Shown here piece after piece: positions 1 through 6,512 of a stretch of DNA of 24,534 nucleotides. The stretch lies in contig CALAZZ010000089.1 of assembly GCA_937926515.1 (NCBI GenBank), positions 1 through 24,534 on the forward strand. The letters are read 5' to 3'. The stretch's first letter is position 1, and each line of letters starts with the position of its first letter. A program made the translations under genes and the position numbers. The notes beneath the pieces are model-generated. The model was not told where the DNA came from. It made no database searches and saw only the letters and a list, made by a program, of their open reading frames with translations. The stretch is from an uncultured Bacteroidales bacterium. GTDB taxonomy: Bacteria > Bacteroidota > Bacteroidia > Bacteroidales > F082.

Positions 1-37
1 AGCAGACGAACATACGACTAATAAACAAGAGAAGGTT

Positions 38-433
38 ATGAAAGAAAAAATTATCAAGAATGAAGCTGAATGGCTTGAAAAACTTGGTGAGGAGCGATTT
101 CGTATCCTCAGGCAATGTGGAACGGAGCCGCCTTTTACAGGGAAATACTACAAACATAATGCGACCGGTACTTATACATGTGCAGGATGTGGCAGTGAAT
201 TGTTCTCATCAGACACAAAATTTGAATCAGGTTCAGGGTGGCCAAGTTTTTTTGCAGCGGTTGACAAAACAAAAATTAAGGAAGTGCTGGATGAAAGTTA
301 TGGGATGATCCGTACTGAGATTAAATGTGCCGGATGTGATGGCCATCTGGGTCATGTTTTTAACGATGGCCCACCTCCGAGTGGATTGCGCTATTGTGTT
401 AATTCTGCTGCTTTGGAATTCAAAGCCCGCTGA
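38..433 (+). CDS. msrB: Peptide-methionine (R)-S-oxide reductase MsrB (possibly 5'-truncated by the window edge)
   Basis: Reduces methionine-R-sulfoxide in oxidised proteins. From this ATG it has 131 residues and the whole SelR domain: the GTEPPF motif near residue 29, two zinc CxxC pairs (C48/C51 and C97/C100), SGSGWPSF (64-71), GHLGHVF, and the catalytic cysteine C120 in RYCVNS. The position that holds the resolving cysteine in many MsrB proteins (SGCGWPSF) is Ser here, so C27, just before GTEPPF, may serve as the recycling cysteine (inference). An AGAAGG stretch two bases before the ATG supports this start. However, the same frame stays open back to base 2 with no stop, so a longer form with a signal peptide or fused domain starting upstream cannot be excluded. 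The gene is convergent with the next one. Confidence 0.95.
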   Translation: MKEKIIKNEAEWLEKLGEERFRILRQCGTEPPFTGKYYKHNATGTYTCAGCGSELFSSDTKFESGSGWPSFFAAVDKTKIKEVLDESYGMIRTEIKCAGCDGHLGHVFNDGPPPSGLRYCVNSAALEFKAR

Positions 434-450
434 GTTTAGCAATCTCAGCG
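428..450. terminator. Palindrome spanning both convergent stop codons
   Basis: CGCTGAG (428-434) and CTCAGCG (444-450) form a perfect 7-bp stem with a 9-base loop. The TGA of msrB (431-433) lies in the left arm and the TGA of the opposing gene (complement of 445-447) lies in the right arm. No U-run follows on either strand, so factor-independent termination would be weak; it could act as a two-way 3'-end hairpin. Confidence 0.4.
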
Positions 451-891
451 TGGTAAGGTTGATTGAATATTAGTGAGCAGTTGGAATAACCGGATCAGTT
501 CAGTTTTTTTTTCGATAGGAAGTGTAAATGCAAATATCTGGGTCAGATACCTGGTTTTGTTTTGTTCGTGTTCGTACCTGATGCAATTGTTCTCATTTTT
601 ACATTGCAAAACCAGACTGGCTTCGTTGCTTTCCGGTAATTCTTTTATTTGAATTGTTGACAGGTCTATGTCACGAATGTCGTACGAAATCTTGTATTTC
701 ATGATGGTATCCCATTCCTCAACCAAGCCATTCATCGATACAAAAAAATGTGAATTACCTTCTGAAAAGATTTTAACGAGTTGTGCGTCAAGTTCACTAA
801 TAGCCTGAACTAATTTATGTTTACTTTCCTGAGCTTGCAAAGGGAGGTGACAGTACAAGATCAATACGAGAAAATAGCGCACGATTTTCAT
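445..891 (-). CDS. Small secreted/periplasmic protein of unknown function
   Basis: I do not recognise the family. From the ATG at 891 it encodes 148 residues: a short basic start, a hydrophobic stretch (VRYFLVLILYCHLPL) and a QAQ-type end that together look like a Sec signal peptide, then a polar mature domain. The mature part has two cysteines seven residues apart (QCKNENNC) that could form a disulphide. The frame extends 17 codons upstream, but those codons overlap the end of the preceding symporter gene and push the signal peptide inward, so 891 is the better start; it then begins one base past that gene's stop codon. It is the last gene of a probable three-gene minus-strand operon after two AGCS symporters, so it may be co-transcribed with them, but no shared function can be claimed. 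Confidence 0.7.
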   Translation of the reverse strand: MKIVRYFLVLILYCHLPLQAQESKHKLVQAISELDAQLVKIFSEGNSHFFVSMNGLVEEWDTIMKYKISYDIRDIDLSTIQIKELPESNEASLVLQCKNENNCIRYEHEQNKTRYLTQIFAFTLPIEKKTELIRLFQLLTNIQSTLPR

Positions 892-892
892 A

Positions 893-2530
893 TTAGTTGG
901 ATTGTTTAATGTCACCCGATCGAAGTTTGCCCAGGTAATCATTCATTGTAGATTTAATTTCGGGTGCCAGAATATATAAGCCGATCAGATTAGGGAAGGC
1001 CATACACAATACCATCATATCAGAAAAATCCATTACAGGTCCCAGGTTTGAGGAGGCACCTATTACAATGCAGAACAAGAAAAAGAGATTGTAAAAATTG
1101 TTCGTATATTTCCTCGAACCAAACCAATGTTCTCCTAATCCGCCAACTAGAAAATCAAATCCTTTCAGTCCATAATATGACCAGGAGATCATAGTGCTGA
1201 AAGCGAACAATGTAACAGCAATTAGCAATAAATAGGGAAACCAGCTAAAAACTGCACCATAGGCTGAAGAGGTGAGCTGCACCCCCTGTATGCCTTCAGC
1301 TTCGGTATAAACACCTGAAAAAATAATTACGAGTGCGGTCATGGTACAAATGACGATCGTATCAATGAATGGTTCGAGCAAGGCCACCACACCTTCGCTG
1401 GCCGGATGGTTTACACGTGCAGCTGCATGTGCTATTGATGCAGATCCAACTCCGGCCTCATTTGAAAAGGCACCCCGCTGGAAACCAAAAACCAAAACCC
1501 CGATAAAACCACCTTTCATCGCATCAGCATCAAAAGCTCCTTGCCATATTAATCTTAGAGCTTCTCCTGTTTGACCAAGATGCATGAATATTATGATCAG
1601 CGAAGTGGTCACATAAAGCAGTGCCATGATTGGTACGATGCGCGATGTAACACGTGCAATGCTCTTTATACCTCCGATTATTACCAACCCCACTATTCCT
1701 GCCATTACCAATCCATACCAAAAACCGAAATCATTAACGCCAGGAAAAAAAGAAGCAAATTGCTCAAAGGCCTGATTGGCCTGAAGCATATTACCTCCAC
1801 CCACTGAACCTCCGATAACCATTATTGAGAAAAAGAAAGCCAATACAATACCTAATTTACCAAAACCTTTAGCTGCCAATCCGTATTTCAAATAATACAT
1901 GGCACCCCCCGAAACTTGTCCATTCTTATCTATGCGCCTGTATTTAACCCCAAGCATACACTCGCTGAATTTCAATGACATACCTAGTAAACCGGCGGCA
2001 ATCATCCAAATGGTGGCTCCGGGACCTCCTATTGAAATTGCGATGGCAACGCCCGCAATATTTCCCATCCCAACTGTAGCAGATAATGCTGTGGTAAGTG
2101 CTTGAAAATGCGATATCTGGCCCTTGAATTCCGGTTTATCGAAACGTCCCAGGATAAGTTTAACAGCATGTCCAAAAGCCCTGATATTAATAAATTTGAG
2201 GAAAAGTGTAAAAAACAATCCGCCAGCCATTAACCAGATCACAATGAACCTGAGTGGTGCTCGTACCGTTTCCCCCTGCTGATTGATCAGTACTTCACCT
2301 TGCTGGTCATACACATAATTATCGTAAATTCCGATTGCATGAAAAGGATCCCAGAACAACACATCGGCCAGTGCATCAACAAAGGGACTAAAGGTATTAT
2401 TGATTCTGTTGCTGATCCTGCTGGTTTCAGCCTCAGCAACTCCAATGCTATCAGCCTCAACACCGGCAAAAGTAGTTTGACTGGCGAAGAACAGAAGAAG
2501 AAGCAGTGATAGGGTTCTTTTCATCTGCAT
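893..2530 (-). CDS. AGCS-family sodium:alanine/glycine symporter with N-terminal signal-like extension
   Basis: Inner-membrane sodium-coupled amino-acid importer of the AGCS (alanine or glycine:cation symporter) family. The core carries the family's marks: TALSATVGMGNIAG, a GGPGA segment, SGGAMYYLKYGL, QRGAFSNEAGVGSASIAHAAA, and about ten hydrophobic helices. The 545-residue length exceeds its 465-residue neighbour because of about 80 extra N-terminal residues: a signal-peptide-like start (MKRTLSLLLLLFFASQTTFAG), a polar segment and a short hairpin-like stretch before the first conserved helix. Where the neighbour has TGN in the first conserved loop this one has MGN, and the FWMW of the neighbour's signature is IWMI, so substrate range may differ (inference). 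ATG codons lie at 2530 and 2524; either may be used. Twelve bases separate it from the upstream symporter. Confidence 0.92.
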   Translation of the reverse strand: MQMKRTLSLLLLLFFASQTTFAGVEADSIGVAEAETSRISNRINNTFSPFVDALADVLFWDPFHAIGIYDNYVYDQQGEVLINQQGETVRAPLRFIVIWLMAGGLFFTLFLKFINIRAFGHAVKLILGRFDKPEFKGQISHFQALTTALSATVGMGNIAGVAIAISIGGPGATIWMIAAGLLGMSLKFSECMLGVKYRRIDKNGQVSGGAMYYLKYGLAAKGFGKLGIVLAFFFSIMVIGGSVGGGNMLQANQAFEQFASFFPGVNDFGFWYGLVMAGIVGLVIIGGIKSIARVTSRIVPIMALLYVTTSLIIIFMHLGQTGEALRLIWQGAFDADAMKGGFIGVLVFGFQRGAFSNEAGVGSASIAHAAARVNHPASEGVVALLEPFIDTIVICTMTALVIIFSGVYTEAEGIQGVQLTSSAYGAVFSWFPYLLLIAVTLFAFSTMISWSYYGLKGFDFLVGGLGEHWFGSRKYTNNFYNLFFLFCIVIGASSNLGPVMDFSDMMVLCMAFPNLIGLYILAPEIKSTMNDYLGKLRSGDIKQSN

Positions 2531-2542
2531 GAGATTTCTTTT

Positions 2543-3940
2543 CTAAGCTTGCTTTTTGGCTTCCATGGCTTTGAAATACTTTTTGGTTTCATTCACAACG
2601 ACACCTGAAAGCAGAAGTAATGCAATCAGGTTGGGAATCGTCATAAATGTGATTACCATATCCACAAAATGCCAGACTATATCAATACCCCATATCGATC
2701 CGAAGAAAACAAATAATCCATAAATATACAGGTAAGGCTTCACTGCACTTTCACCTATCAAATATATGGCTGCCCTTGATCCATAGTAGGACCAACTGAT
2801 GATGGTAGAAAAAGCAAACAAGAGGAGGCCAAAAGCTATTATATGGCCACCCAAGCCATCAATTCCAAAACGGTGAAGACCTGTATTCATAGCCTCAACG
2901 GTCATGCCTACACCTTTCACGTCTAGCATCCAGGAGTCGGTTACAATGATCATGAGTGCAGTCATAGTGCATATAATAATGGTATCAATCATTGGTTCAA
3001 GCAATGCAACAATTCCTTCGCGGGCCGGATACTTGGTGCGAGCAGCAGCATGGGCAATAGCTGCCGATCCTTGACCGGCTTCATTGCTAAAGAGACCTCG
3101 TCTGACGCCCCAGATCAAAGTCATTATAAAAGTTGAACCCACAAAGCCGCCAGCAGCAGCTGTGCCTGTGAAAGCATCGGTGAAAATCAGTGAAAAAGCT
3201 GCCGGAATATGGTCGTACATGGCAATGAGCACTGTTAGTGTTGCTCCAACGTAGATAATTGCCATAAAGGGAACGAGCCTGGAAGTGACTTCAGCAATCC
3301 GACGAAGGCCACCAACCACTACAAGCAATACCAGGCTTGTAATAAGGAGGCCGGAAATCCAAGTGGGAATACCATAACTTGTTGCAGCTGCATCAGCCAT
3401 AGAGTTGGATTGTGCCATATTTCCTGTTCCAAGGGCACACAGCAGCGTGGCTGAGGCAAAAATTACTGCCAGCCGCTTTGCCCACTTGCCAATTTTTTGT
3501 TTCAACCCAAATTCCATATAGTACATGGGGCCTCCCGATACGGAACCGTCGCTGTTAAACCTGCGATATTTTTGCGCCAGGGTGCACTCAGCATACTTTA
3601 ACATCATTCCCAGAAATCCGGTTATCCACATCCAGAAAACAGCTCCCGGGCCACCTAAATAAATAGCTAAAGCCACGCCAACAATATTTCCAGTTCCAAC
3701 AGTTGCTGACAGGGCAGTCGTAAGTGCTTTGAAGTGATTGACATCACCTTCCGCCTTTTTGCTGTCATACTTGCCCATCACAACTTTTATTGCGTGGCCC
3801 AGCTTGGTAAGGTTAAGGAAGTTAAGCCTGAAAGCGAACCAAATTCCGGTAGGTATTAACAAAGCCAGGATAAGGTAACCTCCGACATAATCGTTGTATG
3901 CTTGGATCAAGCTGTCAATAGTAGATAGGAAATTGCTCAT
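2543..3940 (-). CDS. AGCS-family sodium:alanine/glycine symporter
   Basis: Sodium-coupled small neutral amino-acid importer of the inner membrane, 465 residues, the normal family length. Visible signature segments are TALSATVGTGNIVG, GGPGAVFWMWITGFLG, SGGPMYYMEFGL, RRGLFSNEAGQGSAAIAHAAA and the helix ending in TIIICTMTALMII. There is no signal-peptide-like extension; the first membrane helix begins around residue 20. It is the first gene of the minus-strand run and is followed after 12 bases by a divergent second copy of the same family, suggesting an old tandem duplication with specialisation. Alanine or glycine are the usual substrates, but D-amino acids or other small neutral ones are known in the family, so no symbol is given. 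Confidence 0.95.
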   Translation of the reverse strand: MSNFLSTIDSLIQAYNDYVGGYLILALLIPTGIWFAFRLNFLNLTKLGHAIKVVMGKYDSKKAEGDVNHFKALTTALSATVGTGNIVGVALAIYLGGPGAVFWMWITGFLGMMLKYAECTLAQKYRRFNSDGSVSGGPMYYMEFGLKQKIGKWAKRLAVIFASATLLCALGTGNMAQSNSMADAAATSYGIPTWISGLLITSLVLLVVVGGLRRIAEVTSRLVPFMAIIYVGATLTVLIAMYDHIPAAFSLIFTDAFTGTAAAGGFVGSTFIMTLIWGVRRGLFSNEAGQGSAAIAHAAARTKYPAREGIVALLEPMIDTIIICTMTALMIIVTDSWMLDVKGVGMTVEAMNTGLHRFGIDGLGGHIIAFGLLLFAFSTIISWSYYGSRAAIYLIGESAVKPYLYIYGLFVFFGSIWGIDIVWHFVDMVITFMTIPNLIALLLLSGVVVNETKKYFKAMEAKKQA

Positions 3941-4019
3941 AATGAAAGTATTGGTTCTTGAGTTTGACTCACCTTAAGTCATCTTACCTCTATAACTGGT
4001 CAGTTGGCTTTGGGCAGCG

Positions 4020-4028
4020 CAAATTTTA
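4020..4028 (-). promoter_or_regulatory. Candidate -7 promoter element for the AGCS operon
   Basis: On the minus strand this reads TAAAATTTG followed by CGC, close to the Bacteroidota -7 consensus TAnnTTTG but with one extra spacer base. It would start transcription about 70 bases before the first symporter. I see no matching TTG at -33, so the call is weak. Confidence 0.3.
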
Positions 4029-4127
4029 TAAAATTGATTGTCAATAACAAGGATTTGCATTAATAGTATTGATATCTCAGTCCAACTGGTTCATTATAAG
4101 CTGAATAATCTTGAATAATAAATTGAT

Positions 4128-5402
4128 CTATGATGAATTAATCAGGAGATTGCCAATGCGGCAGTCAAGGCAGCGTTTAGGGTTACAATATTCGCTTTTC
4201 AAGTGTAATAATGCTTGTGATTGTAAAGCGTTTACAGCTTTAATTCCTGCATTTTCAAATTTCCGTGTAATTTGGTTGTTTTCAGGCTGAAGAGCCTCCA
4301 GCAATAATAATGCACGATCAGTATATTGCTCATTGCCATGGTATCTGCCATAGGTAAATATTAATTGTACTACAGTATTTAATATCAAAAGGTCAATGGC
4401 ATTATTCCCCATCTGTTTTATCTTGGGTTTGCTTGGTTTATCAAAGCGATAATGTGTGTCCCAGTAAGTTGAAGCCTTTGCTGAAAACAGTTTTCTGATA
4501 TCATTGATATCATTTGAAGCTAAGATCCCGGAAAAAATTCTGCCATTTTCATGTATGATTGAAGCCAACTGTGCTAACCTGATGGTTGGAAAATTTGCAG
4601 GACGCATTCGCAGGAACCGCCATGCACTTGCTTCCATAGGTTTCAGATCATATTTTTTTGAAAGGAAATGATACTCCTTCTTAAGCTGGATCGGGTAGGC
4701 ATCAATAAATGGAGTATTCAGCATGCCAGCTTGCCCAAACAGCAAGGCCTCGAGCTGAAGCAGCTGATCAGCATGTCGGAGTAATAAGTTAAATGGCAAA
4801 ATCTGGGCAAGCCGCCCGAAGGGCAGATCATTCGTTTTGAAACCAAAGTTGAGCAGTAACCTATGATAAAATGTTTCTTCCCAGTCGTTGTCCGTTTTTT
4901 TTAATAGAGCAAGGGTGGCTTCCAGTTTATCTTCAAGTCGCTCTGCGACCATTCGGTCAAGCCACGACATCCATGTAAACCGCTGCACCGATCCCAATAA
5001 ATTTTCACAAGCAATCCACCTTTTGCTGTCAATAAATGAACGGTATTTTAAAAGAAGCTTTTCATCGAAGCGACCTTTAACCTCAAGACATGGTATCTTT
5101 TGCCTGTTGGCTCTGTAGACATCCTTATCAGCTGAATAAACCACATGAAGGATAACATTATCATAAACAGGGTCTGATTGGTGATGGTGCTTATACCAAT
5201 CCGAAGCATTCAAGTGAACTTCTACATTACCTGCCCATATGGTGGTGCCGATTTTGACCCTTGCATTGGAAAAATCCGGGCCTGCATCCTGATTTCTGAA
5301 ACCCGGAAAGATAACTTCAATTTCTTCACCTTCAACAGTTTTAAGATTTGCACTGAGAAGTTTATGCTCCCATAAATACACTATAAAAATTTCCTTCATC
5401 AT
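4128..5402 (-). CDS. DUF2851 family protein
   Basis: A conserved Bacteroidota protein of unknown function, about 424 residues. The N-terminal motif KEIFIVYLWEHKLL followed by PGFRNQDAGPDF.NA, WAGNVEVHL..SDW, and HHQSDPVYDNVILHVVY is the typical opening of DUF2851. The C-terminus ends in a cysteine cluster (EYCNPKRCLDCRIGN) that is likely metal-binding or structural. The frame is open for 19 further codons to 5459, but family members begin just before the KE..L.Y.W motif, so one of the adjacent ATG codons at 5402 or 5399 is preferred. No signal peptide or membrane helix is evident, so it is probably cytoplasmic. It stands alone on the minus strand, divergent from the zapA-rny group. Confidence 0.88.
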   Translation of the reverse strand: MMKEIFIVYLWEHKLLSANLKTVEGEEIEVIFPGFRNQDAGPDFSNARVKIGTTIWAGNVEVHLNASDWYKHHHQSDPVYDNVILHVVYSADKDVYRANRQKIPCLEVKGRFDEKLLLKYRSFIDSKRWIACENLLGSVQRFTWMSWLDRMVAERLEDKLEATLALLKKTDNDWEETFYHRLLLNFGFKTNDLPFGRLAQILPFNLLLRHADQLLQLEALLFGQAGMLNTPFIDAYPIQLKKEYHFLSKKYDLKPMEASAWRFLRMRPANFPTIRLAQLASIIHENGRIFSGILASNDINDIRKLFSAKASTYWDTHYRFDKPSKPKIKQMGNNAIDLLILNTVVQLIFTYGRYHGNEQYTDRALLLLEALQPENNQITRKFENAGIKAVNALQSQALLHLKSEYCNPKRCLDCRIGNLLINSS

Positions 5403-5582
5403 GCCATAATATTCAAATTGGGCCCTAAAGTACAAATTTGAAGTTTGTCTGGCAAACAACTACTTAAAGTGAATATTCAGATATTTTTTTGGATATGAGA
5501 AAGTGAATCCATAGATATACTTACCAGAAGGATAGACTCTTACGCCGGCAAATTACGATCCCAGTAGGCATGTAAATAGTTC

Positions 5583-5613
5583 TTGCATCCTCATACAATA
5601 ATGTATATCTTTG
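5583..5613 (+). promoter_or_regulatory. Promoter for the coiled-coil/zapA genes
   Basis: A perfect Bacteroidota -7 element, TATCTTTG, lies at 5606-5613 with a TTG at 5583-5585 about 20 bases upstream as a candidate -33 element. The predicted start is near 5620, giving a leader of about 28 bases before the ATG at 5648. Confidence 0.6.
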
Positions 5614-5647
5614 TGATGTTAACCTTAAAAACAGATTGCAGGGTGTT

Positions 5648-5935
5648 ATGGCTGATACAAGCATCTTGGTTTCAGGCATAGAGTTTAAGATCAGGAAGCT
5701 GATAGACAAGAGTATAAACCTTGCAAATGAAGTGGATAGGTTACAGAAAGAAAACAATACATTAAATAAAAAAATAGCACTACTAGAAATAAATTTAAGT
5801 CAATTAACACAACAAATAAACAAAAGCATTATTGCAAATTCACTCGAAGGAGAGAAGGAAATTCAAGAAGGAAGGAAGCTGATCGGTAATTTAGTGCGGG
5901 AGATAGATCAATGCATTGTGCTGTTAAGTAAATGA
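5648..5935 (+). CDS. Small coiled-coil protein upstream of zapA (ZapB-like in character)
   Basis: A 95-residue protein with no signal or membrane segment. Residues from about 20 to 60 form a strong heptad pattern (INLANEVDRLQKENNTL followed by KKIALLEINLSQLTQQI), so it should be a parallel or antiparallel coiled coil. It sits 19 bases upstream of zapA in the same direction and shares its promoter. In Bacteroidota a short coiled-coil protein commonly precedes ZapA; by analogy with ZapB it may be a partner in the Z-ring, but this is inference from size, coil and position, and sequence similarity to proteobacterial ZapB is not evident. ATG 5648 is chosen over a TTG four codons upstream. Confidence 0.75.
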   Translation: MADTSILVSGIEFKIRKLIDKSINLANEVDRLQKENNTLNKKIALLEINLSQLTQQINKSIIANSLEGEKEIQEGRKLIGNLVREIDQCIVLLSK

Positions 5936-5954
5936 GAAGCAGATAAATATAGAA

Positions 5955-6251
5955 GTGGAAGAATTATCAATAAACATTAGTATCGCTGATAGGCCATACA
6001 GGTTATCCATAAATCGGTCAGATGAAGAATCGGTGCGAGAGGCAGTAAAAATCATCAATGACCGGATAAAGGATTATGCTGATGCTTATGCTTATAAGGA
6101 TAAACAGGATTTATTAGCAATGGCAGCTCTGCAATATACAGTGGCAGCCGTTCGTTTTAAACATGATGTTACGTTTCGGGAGAACCATCTTGAGGCAAAA
6201 CTAAGTGAAATAGATAATTTATTATCAACTCATTTAACAAAGGCACAGTAA
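5955..6251 (+). CDS. zapA: Cell division protein ZapA
   Basis: ZapA stabilises FtsZ protofilaments at the division site. This 98-residue protein has the expected ZapA layout: an N-terminal globular part (SINISIADRPYRLSI, then EESVREAVKIINDRI) and a C-terminal helix (DLLAMAALQYTVAAV followed by a charged coil) used for dimer and tetramer formation. The start codon is GTG at 5955; no in-frame ATG is available near the beginning of the domain. Neighbours agree: a coiled-coil protein upstream, then a 6S RNA candidate and RNase Y downstream, an order common in Bacteroidota. Regulation is probably from the promoter before the coiled-coil gene. Confidence 0.9.
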   Translation: MEELSINISIADRPYRLSINRSDEESVREAVKIINDRIKDYADAYAYKDKQDLLAMAALQYTVAAVRFKHDVTFRENHLEAKLSEIDNLLSTHLTKAQ

Positions 6252-6269
6252 TCGTTCTTTGAAAACATA

Positions 6270-6472
6270 TTGCCCGCTTAATTCAATACGATTGTAAACT
6301 CAACATTACAACAAGAAAGGGTTTGCTCATTGTTCTGAAAGCAGGCCTCAACTCAACCTTTGGGTTGGGTATCCCACATAAGTGGGATCGGAGGACGTTT
6401 GATGGCGATGGCGCCCAAAACGTGTCAAACAGGGGTTTACTAACTCCAGTGAATTAAGTCGGGCATTTTTTT
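6270..6472 (+). ncRNA. ssrS: 6S RNA (SsrS)
   Basis: The zapA-rny gap folds into a long rod. GCCCGCTTAATTC (6272-6284) pairs with GAATTAAGTCGGGC (6451-6464) with a single bulge, and a T-run (6466-6472) follows. Inside this, GTAAAC (6294-6299) pairs with GTTTAC (6435-6440), leaving an asymmetric bubble; further hairpins include ATCCCAC/GTGGGAT (6371-6388). About 200 bases, a closing stem, a central opening and the position after zapA are those of 6S RNA, which mimics an open promoter and sequesters housekeeping RNA polymerase. A poor TAnnTTTG-like box (GTTCTTTG, ending at 6261) lies just upstream of the predicted 5' end. The alternative, a long rny leader, is less likely because the T-run after the closing stem looks like a 3' end. 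Confidence 0.82.
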
Positions 6473-6512
6473 ATTTCCTTCTTCCGGGTTTTACTTAAAA
6501 CAGGATAAAACT

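Noticed and set aside
3994..4088. CAGTTGG / CCAACTG inverted repeat and AACTG-GT-CAGTT palindrome upstream of the first symporter
   Set aside because: Arms are short and far apart in AT-rich DNA; could be an operator but is at chance level here.
5521..5757. Minus-strand reading frame of 78 codons opposite the coiled-coil gene start
   Set aside because: It overlaps the promoter and start of a well-supported gene, has no recognisable domain and looks like a chance frame.
6252..6512. Riboswitch or attenuator for rny in place of 6S RNA
   Set aside because: The long-range closing stem followed by a T-run and the position after zapA fit an independent 6S transcript better; no known aptamer pattern was seen.
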